A stretch of 64,000 nucleotides of DNA from Pseudomonas corrugata (GTDB lineage: Bacteria; Pseudomonadota; Gammaproteobacteria; Pseudomonadales; Pseudomonadaceae), in NCBI RefSeq assembly GCF_001269905.1, contig NZ_LHVK01000003.1, positions 662,981 to 726,980 of the forward strand, in the 5' to 3' direction. Below the pieces are notes generated by a model. The model had not been told where the DNA came from. It did not search any database and saw only the letters and a list, made by a program, of their open reading frames with translations. Below, piece after piece: positions 1 to 9,208 of the stretch. Each line of letters opens with the position of its first letter. The first letter of the stretch is position 1. A program made the translations under genes and the position numbers.

Positions 1-284
1 GCGGCCCGGTGTTCAAGCATAACGAGTCCTTCTCGTTCCAGGTGTCCACCGATGACCAGGCTGAAACGGACCGTTTCTGGAATGCGATTGTCGGGAACGG
101 CGGTGAGGAAAGTGTCTGCGGCTGGTGCAAGGACAAGTGGGGGCTGTCGTGGCAGATCAGCCCGCGCATCCTGACCGACGCCGTCGCCGGCCCCGACAAG
201 GCCGCCGCCAAGCGCGCGTTCGAGGCCATGATGCAGATGACCAAGATCGACGTTGCAGCGATTGAAGCGGCGCTGAAAGGCTAG
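1..284 (+). CDS. VOC/PhnB-like family protein, C-terminal part
   Basis: The reading frame is already open at the first base of the window (G-P-V-F-K-H-N...), so the GTG at 9 is internal and the gene is cut by the window edge. About 93 C-terminal residues are visible. The pattern SFSFQVSTDDQ, then FWNAIVGNGG, then CGWCKDKWGLSWQISPR is typical of the PhnB-like branch of the glyoxalase/VOC fold, in which the conserved W-G-x-x-W-Q-x-x-P stretch closes the second beta-alpha-beta-beta-beta module. These proteins are small cytoplasmic metal-binding or methyltransferase-like enzymes of mostly unknown substrate, so no reaction is assigned. It ends at TAG 282-284 and is followed by a REP pair. Confidence 0.75.
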   Translation, partial: GPVFKHNESFSFQVSTDDQAETDRFWNAIVGNGGEESVCGWCKDKWGLSWQISPRILTDAVAGPDKAAAKRAFEAMMQMTKIDVAAIEAALKG

Positions 285-303
285 TCGGCTGGCGACTGAC
301 CCA

Positions 304-405
304 CCGCCATCGCGAGCAGGCTCGCTCCCACAATGGATCTCCGGTGAACCCAATATCTGCACCACACCCAAATCCCCTGTGGGAGCGAGCCTGCTCGCGA
401 TGGCG
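304..405. repeat. REPIN (inverted pair of REP elements)
   Basis: Two copies of the Pseudomonas REP core face each other: CGCCATCGCGAGCAGG... at 304-331 and the inverse copy at 379-405, separated by about 47 bases. The pair can fold into a long hairpin. It lies between the convergent ends of the VOC and RidA genes. Confidence 0.85.
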
Positions 406-416
406 TCATCACTGAC

Positions 417-815
417 TCACCGCCCAGCGTCAGGCAACCTGGCGATCACCTTGATCTCGAACTCAAACCCATACAGCCACGTCACCCCAACCGCCGTCAG
501 TGTCGGGTGCGGCGCGCTGCCCCAGAATTCAGGCACCACTTTCCAGATCGTCTCGAATTTCGATTCGGGATCGACCATGAAAATGGTGACGTCCACCACA
601 TCGTCAAAGGTGCAATCGGCGGCGGTGAGAATCGCCTCCAGGTTGGTGAACGCACGCCGCACCTGAACCTCCAGGTCCGGCTCCGGCGAACCGTCGTCGG
701 TGCTGCCGACCTGGCCCGATACGAAAAGAAAACCATTGGACCGGATCGCCGGCGAATAACGGTTGCGCTCGTAAAGCGCTTGGCGTCCAGGTGGGAAAAC
801 TACATCGCGCGTCAT
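417..815 (-). CDS. RidA/YjgF family protein
   Basis: A 132-residue protein of the RidA (YjgF/YER057c/UK114) family. These are small trimeric cytoplasmic proteins; the best-known members hydrolyse reactive enamine/imine intermediates released by PLP enzymes. Family marks seen here are NRYSPAIRSNGFLFVSGQVG near the N-terminus and the run of hydrophobic strands ending in EFEIKVIARLP. The usual C-terminal arginine (RVEI/ARLP type) is present. The upstream ATG at 825-827 was rejected because a GGAGG lies 5 bases before the ATG at 813-815. It is divergent from the LysR gene at 950, which may control it; this is inference from position only. Substrate unknown. Confidence 0.85.
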   Translation of the reverse strand: MTRDVVFPPGRQALYERNRYSPAIRSNGFLFVSGQVGSTDDGSPEPDLEVQVRRAFTNLEAILTAADCTFDDVVDVTIFMVDPESKFETIWKVVPEFWGSAPHPTLTAVGVTWLYGFEFEIKVIARLPDAGR

Positions 816-949
816 GGGAACCTCCATCGGGAATCAGTGGGAAATCAACGATGAAGTCACTCTAGGGGCTTGTGTCCGGGCGATAAACGCGCAACCTTGG
901 CGATCACTGTTTGTGAAATCCAAACAATCTGATCGATTACGGAGCAGCA

Positions 950-1876
950 ATGGATCGTTTCGATGCGATGCAGGCATTTGCCCGGGTGGTGGAGGCGGGC
1001 AGTTTCACCAAAGCCGCCGAGACCCTGCACATGAGCAAGACCACCGTGACCCAGCTGGTGCAGCAGTTGGAGGCACGCCTGCGGGTCAAGCTGCTCAACC
1101 GCACGACACGTAAGGTCAACGTCACCGCCCAGGGTGCCGTCTATTACCAACGGGTGTTGCGTTTGCTCGCCGACATGGACGATGCCGAAGCCAGCCTGTC
1201 CGATGCCCAGGCATTGCCCAGGGGCCGCTTGCGGGTAGACGTCCCGAGCCCGCTGGCCGCCTTGATCCTGGTGCCGGCGCTGCCGACGTTCCATGCGCGC
1301 TACCCGGATATCCAGATCGACATGGGCGTCAGCGATCGCATCGTGGACATCATCGATGAAAGCGTCGATTGCGTGGTGCGCGGCGGCGAACTGACGGACC
1401 AGTCGCTGATCGCCCGGCGCATCGGTGATCTCGAGCTGGGCGTCTTCGCGGCGCCGAGCTACCTGGCACGCGTTGGCACCCCGGCGCATCCACGAGACCT
1501 CGAAGACTCCCTGCATCGTATCGTCGGCTTCCTCTGGGCCCGCACCGGCAAAGCCGTGCCCTATGCCATGCACAACGCCAATGAACACCTGCACATCAAC
1601 GGGCGCTACGCCCTGGCCGTCGACGATGGCAACGCCTACCTCGCGGCGGGCCTGGCGGGGCTGGGGGTGCTGTGGCTACCCAAGTACATGTCCAGCCCCC
1701 ACGAAGCCAACGGCGAGCTGGTACCGCTTTTCGATACGTGGCGCATCGACCCGATGCCGCTCTACCTGGCTTACCCGCCGAACCGGCATATCAGTGCCAG
1801 GTTGAGGGTGTTCATCGAATGGATGGTGGAATTGATGGCGCAGCATGCGCCGGTTGCGGATCGTCGTGGGTTGTAA
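950..1876 (+). CDS. LysR-family transcriptional regulator
   Basis: 308 residues. The N-terminal winged HTH (residues 1-65) has the LysR pattern FARVVEAGSFTKAAETLHMSKTTVTQLVQQLEARL, followed by the linker helix and a type 2 periplasmic-binding-like effector domain from about residue 90 (RGRLRVDVPSPLAALILVPALP) to 295. This length is normal for the family. A GGAG lies 6 bases before the ATG. The C-terminal signature PPNRHISARLRVFIEWMVE is of the CrgA/DmlR-like subgroup, whose members often regulate an adjacent divergent gene; here that is the RidA gene (intergenic 816-949). Effector and targets cannot be read from sequence. Confidence 0.9.
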   Translation: MDRFDAMQAFARVVEAGSFTKAAETLHMSKTTVTQLVQQLEARLRVKLLNRTTRKVNVTAQGAVYYQRVLRLLADMDDAEASLSDAQALPRGRLRVDVPSPLAALILVPALPTFHARYPDIQIDMGVSDRIVDIIDESVDCVVRGGELTDQSLIARRIGDLELGVFAAPSYLARVGTPAHPRDLEDSLHRIVGFLWARTGKAVPYAMHNANEHLHINGRYALAVDDGNAYLAAGLAGLGVLWLPKYMSSPHEANGELVPLFDTWRIDPMPLYLAYPPNRHISARLRVFIEWMVELMAQHAPVADRRGL

Positions 1877-1933
1877 ACTGCCAGGACACTCCATCACCGT
1901 TGCTCGCTGACTTTCAATGCAAAGGAATGCCGA

Positions 1934-2674
1934 ATGATCGCCGAAGGGTTCGCCGTACTGCTGGACTATTCACTTTATCTGTCACCGGGCCTCGTCCTCC
2001 TGGGGCTCTGGTTCGGCTTGACGCCGAAGAGCCAGACCGGATTGCGCATCGCGATTCTGATCCTGGCGTTCGTGCTGATGCGCGACGCAATGACGCCGTT
2101 GCGCATGTGGTTCCTCAACGACGACATGCAGATCGGCTTCCTGGCCAATCCGTTCGTGCTGGCTTCGCTGGGAGGGGCGTCGCTGGCGTTGGTCGCGCTG
2201 ATCGCTCGTGTGTCTCCAGATTTATGGCAGCTTGTCGTGGTGTTCAAGGGCAGCCGACTGGCTGGATTGAGCCTGGGGCTCGTCGCGGGGTACTTGATCG
2301 GTCTGCCATTGCGGCTTTACCAAGGTATCGAAGCGGGCGTTATTCCAGGCTACTGGGGTTGGCTGGCGGGCATGACGGTACTGGCCTATGGCGCCAACGC
2401 GCTGGAAGAAGTGTTGTTCCGCGGCCTGCTGCAGGGCTATCTGGAGCGGCATGTCAGCGCCCTGCGGGCGGCGTTGACCAGTACCGTGGCATTTTCGGCA
2501 TGCCACACCTTTCTGGCGCTGAGCGTCACCCAACTCGGTGAGCCCGTTCTGCTCTTCACCCTGATCGAAGGGTTGGCGTGTGGGCTCATCCGCATGCGTT
2601 ATGGGGTCGTGGCGTCGACTGCCGCGCATGGGACGGCGATCCTGTTGATTGCAGTGCCGATGGTGGGTCATTAG
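1934..2674 (+). CDS. CPBP family intramembrane metalloprotease
   Basis: 246 residues, very hydrophobic, with about seven or eight predicted membrane spans. It carries the CPBP/Abi (CAAX-protease and bacteriocin-processing) motifs: E-E-V-L-F-R at residues 158-163 (motif 1), a histidine in FSACHTFLAL near residue 191 (motif 2) and a final AAHGTA histidine near residue 235. Known members are membrane-embedded metalloproteases used in prenyl-protein processing, bacteriocin immunity or maturation. AAGGA precedes the ATG. It stands directly before the type I secretion genes (119 bases away, same strand), but a role in that system is not shown and it could equally be a stand-alone housekeeping protease. 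Confidence 0.85.
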   Translation: MIAEGFAVLLDYSLYLSPGLVLLGLWFGLTPKSQTGLRIAILILAFVLMRDAMTPLRMWFLNDDMQIGFLANPFVLASLGGASLALVALIARVSPDLWQLVVVFKGSRLAGLSLGLVAGYLIGLPLRLYQGIEAGVIPGYWGWLAGMTVLAYGANALEEVLFRGLLQGYLERHVSALRAALTSTVAFSACHTFLALSVTQLGEPVLLFTLIEGLACGLIRMRYGVVASTAAHGTAILLIAVPMVGH

Positions 2675-2792
2675 TGAGTTAAACCAAACACTTGAGCCTT
2701 GACCTCTCTCACCATCTACCTTAGTTTCGGCGCCCTCATCGGAAAGGCGGGTGAATTGCTCGCAGCTTTCGCGCCATCAAAAGGATTTGTTC

Positions 2793-4187
2793 ATGCGTCG
2801 CGCTCAAGGCGTGCTGTTGTTCGCCTGTCTGTTCCCTTCTTTTGTGTTTTGTTCGCCAATAGCTGAGCGGGCTGAGTTGATGGCCGTCTACCGTCAAGCG
2901 GTCGCTCATAACTCCGACCTGGCGGCCGCCCGTGCCGATTTTGCCGCGCAGCAGGAAATGGTGCCTCAGGCGCGGGCCAATCTGTTACCGGTAATCAGCA
3001 CGGGGGCTACGTTTGAGGCTACTCGTCTTACGCGTGATGAGCCGGAGCTTGCACGTGGACGCAGTGGTACGACCTTCCAGGCCAATCTGAAGCAACCTTT
3101 ATTCAACGCTGCGTTCTGGTATGAACTAAAGGCGGCTAAAGCCGGCACTGCACAAGCAGCGCTGGAACTGTCGGCAAAAGAGCAGGCGCTTATTCTGAAA
3201 ACAGCGGAGGCGTACTTCGAGACACTGCGCGCCACCGATGCACTGGCGGCATCCGAAGCTGAGGAGGCAGCCCTCAAACAGCAAATGGATCAGGCGCAAG
3301 CACGTCTCAAGGGCGGTCTGTCGAGCATCACCGATGTGCTGGACGCTCAGTCCGCATACGATAACGCTCAAGCAAATCGGCAGCTCGCGGAGCGCAAGGT
3401 TGAAGACGCCTTCGAGCAGCTGGTCAATCTGACTAACCAGCAGTACGCAAGTATCGAAGGCATGCAACATCAGTTGCCGGTGCTGGCGCCGATTCCAAAT
3501 GATACGAAATCGTGGGTAGAAGGTGCTGTGCAGCAGAACCTCAAGTTGTTGGCGAGCAACTATGCCGTCGAAGCGGCTGGGGAACGTTTAAGTCAGCGTC
3601 AATCCGGACATGCTCCAACCCTCGACGCCGTGGCCTCTTACCGCAAGGGCGATAACGACAGTTTCGGCTACAGCAACCCTAGCGATTTTGGTCAGGATGG
3701 ATACCGCAAGTACGTCTCTCAAAGCAGCGTAGCGCTGGAATTGACCGTTCCGATCTACAGTGGCGGCCGTGTCAGTTCACAGGCACACGAGGCTTATCAG
3801 AGACTGGCTCAAAGTGAGGAACTGAGGGAAAGTCAGCGTCGAGAGGTGGTGCTGGATACCCGCAATTATTTCCGTGCCGTCAACTCGGACATCCAACAGA
3901 TAAAGGCGCGCAGGCAAACAATCCTGTCGAGTCAACAATCGTTGAAAGCATCCAAGGTTGGCGCCGATGTGGGGACACGTAACACCGTGGATGTGCTTAA
4001 CGCACAACGCCAACTCTTTAAAGCCGTACGTGACTATAACGACGCACGTTACGACTACATCCTGAACAATCTGCGCTTGAAGCAGGCCGCCGGTACGCTA
4101 AGCGCCAACGACCTTCAAAAGCTTGCCGAGTACCTCAAGGCGGACTATGAACCCAAGCATGATTTCCTTCCGTCCGAGTTGATGTAA
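2793..4187 (+). CDS. TolC-family outer-membrane secretion channel
   Basis: 464 residues from the ATG at 2793, chosen because AAAAGGA lies 7 bases upstream and because residues 1-24 form a signal peptide (MRRAQG then a hydrophobic run ending FCSPIAERAE); a longer GTG start at 2751 lacks these. The rest has the repeated outer-membrane-efflux-protein pattern: long alanine/glutamine-rich helices, the LKQPLFNAAFWYELKAAK segment, a LTNQ turn, and the second-repeat LELTVPIYSGGRVSSQAHEA. It should form the trimeric outer-membrane duct for the ABC exporter and HlyD adaptor encoded next. It is slightly poorer in GC than the exporter genes. Confidence 0.93.
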   Translation: MRRAQGVLLFACLFPSFVFCSPIAERAELMAVYRQAVAHNSDLAAARADFAAQQEMVPQARANLLPVISTGATFEATRLTRDEPELARGRSGTTFQANLKQPLFNAAFWYELKAAKAGTAQAALELSAKEQALILKTAEAYFETLRATDALAASEAEEAALKQQMDQAQARLKGGLSSITDVLDAQSAYDNAQANRQLAERKVEDAFEQLVNLTNQQYASIEGMQHQLPVLAPIPNDTKSWVEGAVQQNLKLLASNYAVEAAGERLSQRQSGHAPTLDAVASYRKGDNDSFGYSNPSDFGQDGYRKYVSQSSVALELTVPIYSGGRVSSQAHEAYQRLAQSEELRESQRREVVLDTRNYFRAVNSDIQQIKARRQTILSSQQSLKASKVGADVGTRNTVDVLNAQRQLFKAVRDYNDARYDYILNNLRLKQAAGTLSANDLQKLAEYLKADYEPKHDFLPSELM

Positions 4188-4352
4188 GGCTCTGAAGCAG
4201 GTCTTCAGGGCGGATTTGGATGTCGATATCGCTCGGGAAATCGAATAATGTTACGCCGCCATCATTCTCGCCTGACGCCTTCGAGCCAAGCGGAACACCG
4301 GGTGCCCAAGGAAGCCAAGGGCGTACAATGTTTTTTTCGCATGGAAGCGTTT

Positions 4353-6497
4353 ATGCAAGAACAAGGGACTACTCCAGGGCCGTCTGCGACTGCGCTGGAT
4401 ACGGGACTGGCCTGCCTGGCCATGTTGGCGCGTTTTCATAACATTGCCGTCTCCCCGGAACAGCTCGCCCACGAATACGTTGCTGAGGGGCAGCTATTCG
4501 GCAAAGCCGAGATACTCCTGGCTACTCGCCAACTGGACCTCAAAGCCAAAGCTATCCGCACAGCATTCGAACGGCTGGGACAAACCCCTTTGCCCGCGAT
4601 TGCCTGCGCTACCGACGGCGGGTTCTTTATCATCGCCCGCGTGGATCAGGAAAAAATCCTGATCCACGATCCTCGAGCTCAGCGCCCAGAGATGATCAGC
4701 GCGGAACAACTTCAGGCACGCTGGAGCGGCGAGCTGATTCTCGTACGGTCCCAAGCATCGTTGACGGCCGACCTGTCCAAGTTCGACTTCACCTGGTTTA
4801 TCCCGGCCATCGTCAAATATCGCAAGTTGCTCGGTGAAGTACTGCTGGTTTCCTTTGTCCTGCAGATATTTTCCCTGCTGACTCCGCTGTTCTTTCAAGT
4901 GGTCATGGACAAAGTGCTGGTACATCACGGGCTCACGACCCTGGATGTGATTGCCATAGGTCTGCTGGGCATCATGTTGTTCGAGACGGTGTTGAGTGGA
5001 TTACGCAGCTATGTGTTCGCTCATACGGCCAGTCGCATCGATGTGGAACTGGGCTCCAGATTGTTTCGCCATCTGGTCACACTTCCACTGCCATACTTCC
5101 AGGCGCGGCGCGTCGGTGACTCCGTCGCTCGGGTCCGTGAACTTGAAAATATCCGCAGCTTTCTCACCGGCAACACCATCACCTTGCTGCTGGACGTCCT
5201 GTTCTCCGTGGTTTTCATTGCCGTGATGTTTTTCTACAGCGGCTGGCTGACCCTGGTCGTGTTGTTATCGCTGCCGTTGTACGTCGTGGTTTCGCTGTTC
5301 ATCACGCCGCTGCTTCGAGCACGTTTGAACGAGAGCTTTGCCCGTGGTGCCGAGAACCAGGCCTTTCTGGTAGAGACGGTCAACGGTATCGACACGTTGA
5401 AGTCCATGGCGGTCGAGCCCCAGATCACCCGCAAATGGGATAACCAGCTGGCGGCCTATGTCAGTGCGGGTTTCAAGACCCAGACCCTGTCGACTATCGC
5501 CAATGAAAGCGTCTCGCTGATCGGCAAGCTGGTGACCGTCGCAACCCTGTGGCTCGGCGCCCGGCTGGTGATTGACGGTCAACTGTCGGTGGGTCAATTG
5601 ATCGCATTCAACATGCTGGCGGGCAGAGTCGCCCAGCCCATCATGCGCCTGGCTCAGCTATGGACCAACTTTCAACAGACCGGTGTGTCGGTCCAGCGCC
5701 TCGGTGACATCCTCAACACCCGGACCGAGATGTCCCAGGCCACCCGCAGTGCATTACCCGCACTCAAGGGGCGCGTGGAGTTTGATCAAGTACATTTCCG
5801 TTATCGCCCCGATGGTTCCGAAGTGTTGCGCGGTGTCAGCCTGGCGATCGGTGCCGGGGAGGTGATCGGTATCGTCGGGCGTTCCGGTTCAGGCAAAAGC
5901 ACGTTGACTCGTCTCTTGCAGCGGCTCTTCGTCCCGGAGCGTGGCCGCGTACTGGTCGATGGGATGGACCTGGCGCTGGCCGATGTCTCTTCATTGCGTC
6001 GACAGATCGGCGTGGTGCTGCAGGACAACATGCTGTTCAACCGCAGCATCCGCGAAAACATTGCATTGACCGATCCGGGGGCGCCTCTGGAAGCGGTCAT
6101 GCACGCCGCGAAAATGGCCGGTGCGCATGATTTCATTCTTGAATTGCCCGAAGGCTACGACACGATAGTCGGTGAACATGGCGCTTCGCTCTCGGGCGGA
6201 CAACGTCAACGAGTGGCGATTGCCCGAGCCCTGATCGGCAACCCGCGAATCCTGATTTTTGATGAAGCGACCAGTGCGCTGGATTACGAGTCAGAGCGGA
6301 TCATCCAGCAGAACATGCAGGCTATCTGTAAGGGGCGAACGGTGATCATCATTGCCCACCGTCTCTCCGCTGTACGCGATGCCAACCGGATTGTGGTCAT
6401 GGACCGCGGACAGATCGTCGAACAGGGCACTCATCACGAGCTCTTGGCCCATCAAGCGGGACACTACTCACGCCTGCACCGTTTGCAACAAGGATAG
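4353..6497 (+). CDS. Type I secretion ABC transporter (HlyB/RtxB type)
   Basis: 714 residues from the ATG at 4353, which has GGAAG 5 bases upstream; the open frame extends 35 codons further but those codons look non-coding. Residues 1-130 are a C39-peptidase-like domain. The motif that normally reads D-C-G-x-A-C-L reads D-T-G-L-A-C-L, so the catalytic cysteine is absent, as in HlyB, where the domain holds unfolded substrate instead of cutting it. Residues ~150-430 are the six-helix membrane domain. The ATPase has Walker A GRSGSGKST near residue 509, signature LSGGQRQRVAIARAL, Walker B ILIFDEATSALD and H-loop IIIAHRLS. It should export the RTX protein encoded at 9209. Confidence 0.95.
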   Translation: MQEQGTTPGPSATALDTGLACLAMLARFHNIAVSPEQLAHEYVAEGQLFGKAEILLATRQLDLKAKAIRTAFERLGQTPLPAIACATDGGFFIIARVDQEKILIHDPRAQRPEMISAEQLQARWSGELILVRSQASLTADLSKFDFTWFIPAIVKYRKLLGEVLLVSFVLQIFSLLTPLFFQVVMDKVLVHHGLTTLDVIAIGLLGIMLFETVLSGLRSYVFAHTASRIDVELGSRLFRHLVTLPLPYFQARRVGDSVARVRELENIRSFLTGNTITLLLDVLFSVVFIAVMFFYSGWLTLVVLLSLPLYVVVSLFITPLLRARLNESFARGAENQAFLVETVNGIDTLKSMAVEPQITRKWDNQLAAYVSAGFKTQTLSTIANESVSLIGKLVTVATLWLGARLVIDGQLSVGQLIAFNMLAGRVAQPIMRLAQLWTNFQQTGVSVQRLGDILNTRTEMSQATRSALPALKGRVEFDQVHFRYRPDGSEVLRGVSLAIGAGEVIGIVGRSGSGKSTLTRLLQRLFVPERGRVLVDGMDLALADVSSLRRQIGVVLQDNMLFNRSIRENIALTDPGAPLEAVMHAAKMAGAHDFILELPEGYDTIVGEHGASLSGGQRQRVAIARALIGNPRILIFDEATSALDYESERIIQQNMQAICKGRTVIIIAHRLSAVRDANRIVVMDRGQIVEQGTHHELLAHQAGHYSRLHRLQQG

Positions 6498-6502
6498 TTG
6501 CC

Positions 6503-7927
6503 ATGAGCGAACCATCAGCGACACGTCAACTGTTGCGACGCTATCGCAGTGCCTGGCGTCAGGCGTGGCGTCAGCGCAAACAGCTGGACACCCCCATGCG
6601 TCTTGCCCACGAAGTCCAGTTCCTGCCTGCTGCGCTCGCGTTGCAGGATCAACCGACCCATCCGGCGCCGCGCTACATCCAGTGGACCATCATGGGCTTT
6701 GCCGCATTGGCGCTGCTGTGGGCCTGTGTCGGTGAAATCGAGGTGGTCGCCACGGCGCGAGGCAAGGTTGTCGCCAGCGGCAAGAGCAAAACCATACAAC
6801 CGAGCGAAGTGGCGGTGGTGAAGACTATCCGGGTTTACGACGGCCAGTCGGTCAAGGCCGGAGACGTGCTTGTGGAACTGGACGCCAGTGCGACCGCCGC
6901 CGATGTCAATCGCTACCGGATCGATCTGCTGGCGGCCGAGGTCGACAGTGCCAGGGCCACCGCGTTGCTTGAGTCGATTCAAAGTGGCAAGGAGCCGGGC
7001 TCCCTCGCCAGTCACCTGCTCCAGGCAGATCCGCCACAAGTCATGGCTGCGCAGCGCTGGCTTCAAGGGCAATACCTGGAGTTGCGCAGCTCCCTGGATC
7101 AGGTCGATGCCGAAATCGAACAACGCTTTGCGGAAATCCAGTCGGCTAAGGCGATGGTTGCATCCCTGCAACAGACGCTGCCGATCACCCGTCGCCTGGC
7201 CGATGATTATCGAGAGCTACTGGCCCAGCAATATGTCCCCCGACACGCATTCCTCGAAAAACAGCAAGCCCTGCTCGATCAGGAACGGGACATGGCGGTG
7301 CAACAGGCCCGCGTAATTGAACTCAATGCCAGCCGCAAGGAAGCCGAACGCCGCCGCCAGGGCATCCTCGCCCAGACCCGCCGGGCCATGCTCGATCTGC
7401 AGCAGCAATCGGAACAGAAAGCGGCAACCTTGACGCAGGAACTCAAAAAAGCCGAGCAACGCGACCATCTGATGAGCCTGACCGCACCGGTGGACGGCAC
7501 CGTTCAGCAACTGGCGATTCATACCGTGGGTGGTGTGGTGACGGCGGCCCAGCCGCTGATGGTCATCGTGCCCAATGACCAGCCGATGGAAGTCGAAGCC
7601 ATGCTGGAGAACAAGGATGTAGGGTTTGTTCGGCAAGGGCAGCTGGCTACGGTGAAAGTCGAGACGTTTACGTTTACCAAGTACGGGACGGTCGAAGGGG
7701 AAATCATCAGCGTTTCCAATGATGCGATCGAAGATGAGAAGCGTGGGTTGATCTATAGCAGCCGGGTTCGTCTGTTGAAGGACTTCATCATGGTGCGCGA
7801 TGAGAAGGTGGCGTTGTCGCCGGGGATGTCGGTCACGGTTGAGGTCAAGACGGATCGACGTAGAGTGATCGATTATTTCCTGAGCCCGTTGCAGCAGTAT
7901 GCGGGTGAGAGTTTGCGGGAAAGATAA
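6503..7927 (+). CDS. HlyD-family periplasmic adaptor of type I secretion
   Basis: 474 residues, starting 6 bases after the ABC gene. One membrane span lies at residues ~56-75 (WTIMGFAALALLWACVG), then the half-lipoyl segment GKVVASGKSKTIQPSEVAVVK, a long coiled-coil hairpin (~170-320, rich in E/Q/A) and the C-terminal beta-barrel part LTAPVDGTVQQL...VIVPNDQPMEVEAML. The final signature GMSVTVEVKTDRRRVIDYFLSPLQQY is the classic end of type I adaptors. It bridges the inner-membrane exporter and the TolC channel. With the two preceding genes it makes a complete exporter operon. Confidence 0.95.
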   Translation: MSEPSATRQLLRRYRSAWRQAWRQRKQLDTPMRLAHEVQFLPAALALQDQPTHPAPRYIQWTIMGFAALALLWACVGEIEVVATARGKVVASGKSKTIQPSEVAVVKTIRVYDGQSVKAGDVLVELDASATAADVNRYRIDLLAAEVDSARATALLESIQSGKEPGSLASHLLQADPPQVMAAQRWLQGQYLELRSSLDQVDAEIEQRFAEIQSAKAMVASLQQTLPITRRLADDYRELLAQQYVPRHAFLEKQQALLDQERDMAVQQARVIELNASRKEAERRRQGILAQTRRAMLDLQQQSEQKAATLTQELKKAEQRDHLMSLTAPVDGTVQQLAIHTVGGVVTAAQPLMVIVPNDQPMEVEAMLENKDVGFVRQGQLATVKVETFTFTKYGTVEGEIISVSNDAIEDEKRGLIYSSRVRLLKDFIMVRDEKVALSPGMSVTVEVKTDRRRVIDYFLSPLQQYAGESLRER

Positions 7928-7999
7928 TTTTGCGCCAGCGCTTGTTGCTTGTGTTACGTGAAGATTTGCTGGGAAACCATTTGTGGTGGGTGGTTCGGG

Positions 8000-8398
8000 A
8001 TGTCAATGACTGAATTGAAAGTATATTTTCTGATGCTGGAAATCTGCTTGGTTTGTCTGGGGTTGCTACTTGCGATCCTAGCAGCGTTGAAGTTAAAAGT
8101 TGTGAACGCTACCTTGCTATTTATATGGGGTTGCAGCGTTCCGCTTGCTGTTACTTGTTATGCCGTTTGGATTTATGCCAGTGGGGGAGATTGGTGGGGG
8201 GCTGCGACGCTTCTTATTTCAATATTTTTGCTTGCGCAGCTAGGTTGGGTGGGAGGTGCTCTGGCCTTTGCGAGTGTGCTGATTAAAGTAAAAGCGGTTA
8301 TTTTGAGAAAAATGGCACTGTGGATCTCAATTGTCTCTGTGACATGTCATGGTCTGTTTTTGGCGCAGATTCTTGTTTTTGGATATGGCTCTTCATAA
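8000..8398 (+). CDS. Small four-helix membrane protein, unknown function
   Basis: About 132 residues if it starts at ATG 8000 (MSMTELKVYF); a GTG at 7949 would add 17 residues of poor coding quality. Four hydrophobic segments fill most of the protein (about residues 8-30, 37-57, 66-95 and 104-125). I do not recognise the family. The gene is AT-rich: by hand count 21 of the 60 bases at 8281-8340 are G or C, against 38 of 60 at 10321-10380 in the RTX gene. It lies between the exporter and its RTX substrate and next to a second unknown membrane-anchored protein. Position suggests an immunity or accessory role, which is inference. Confidence 0.6.
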   Translation: MSMTELKVYFLMLEICLVCLGLLLAILAALKLKVVNATLLFIWGCSVPLAVTCYAVWIYASGGDWWGAATLLISIFLLAQLGWVGGALAFASVLIKVKAVILRKMALWISIVSVTCHGLFLAQILVFGYGSS

Positions 8399-8435
8399 AC
8401 AGTTGGGGTGAACATTCTATTCGAAGGAGAGTGAT

Positions 8436-9206
8436 GTGCACGGGACGAAGAAAATATATTGGTTGATAGCGCTTTTCATGCTAGCGGCCGTACTGGCGGG
8501 TTATGGCCTTTGGCTGTTTTCTGAATCGCTAAGAATGCGTTGGGTTCAAAAAAATAATGGTCCCTGGGCGGAGTGGCTAAAGTTACAAGAGCATATTCCT
8601 TATAGGTGCGGTAGCTTAGGGGGGTATGAGCTTAAGGTTGACAAGAGCTATTTTTTCTTCTGGCCTACTTATGAGGGGCGAAGCGACTGGGATAAAAATC
8701 AGGGGCCTCCCCCCATTGGTTGCGATGCGAAATTGAGCTCAATGCCGCTGGAGGCTTATTGGCCGGGATTATCTCCAGCGGGTGGACGGCCTATAGACCT
8801 AGACCAAAGACCTGAACATATCAGTATCGTAGTTGAGTCTGTAATCAATCGAGATAAATGGGATCTCATATTGCATCTCACGCTCGATGATGGAAGCCAA
8901 ATACAGGCGGGCGAATATCTTGAAGGGCTCGGGTTGTTCCATTTTAGAGGCGTGGGTAAGTATTATCGGGGGGGCGAGGCTGATTACTATTGGGCGGTGG
9001 ATGATGATGGCCTGATTTCCACGTTTATTGATTGCAGCCCAATAAGAGGTGGGCATGCAGAGTCCTGCAAACAAGTGCGGTTTATCCCGGATATGCAGGC
9101 TGCCCTAATTATTAGATATAAATCAGATAGATTGGGTAGTTGGAAAAAGATCACGAGTGATGTGCTTGAGTTTATCAAAAATAACTCGAAATCAAAAGGA
9201 GTTTGA
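8436..9206 (+). CDS. Membrane-anchored protein with Tli4-like tail, candidate immunity protein
   Basis: 256 residues from a GTG at 8436 preceded by AAGGAG. A single N-terminal membrane segment (residues ~8-30, YWLIALFMLAAVLAGYGLWLF) is followed by a soluble, aromatic and acidic domain with four or five cysteines. The end, FIDCSPIRGG...CKQVRFIPDMQAALIIRYKS, then LGSWKKITSDVLEFI, resembles the C-terminus of Tli4-like immunity proteins found beside type VI lipase effectors; this is recalled pattern similarity, not a search result. The gene ends 2 bases before the GTG of the RTX gene and shares its AT-rich composition, so the two are probably translated together. Other functions are possible. Confidence 0.6.
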   Translation: MHGTKKIYWLIALFMLAAVLAGYGLWLFSESLRMRWVQKNNGPWAEWLKLQEHIPYRCGSLGGYELKVDKSYFFFWPTYEGRSDWDKNQGPPPIGCDAKLSSMPLEAYWPGLSPAGGRPIDLDQRPEHISIVVESVINRDKWDLILHLTLDDGSQIQAGEYLEGLGLFHFRGVGKYYRGGEADYYWAVDDDGLISTFIDCSPIRGGHAESCKQVRFIPDMQAALIIRYKSDRLGSWKKITSDVLEFIKNNSKSKGV

Positions 9207-9208
9207 GT

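Noticed and set aside
4248..4352. 35-codon N-terminal extension of the ABC exporter
   Set aside because: Basic, low-quality coding sequence; the family begins at the C39-like domain and GGAAG precedes ATG 4353.
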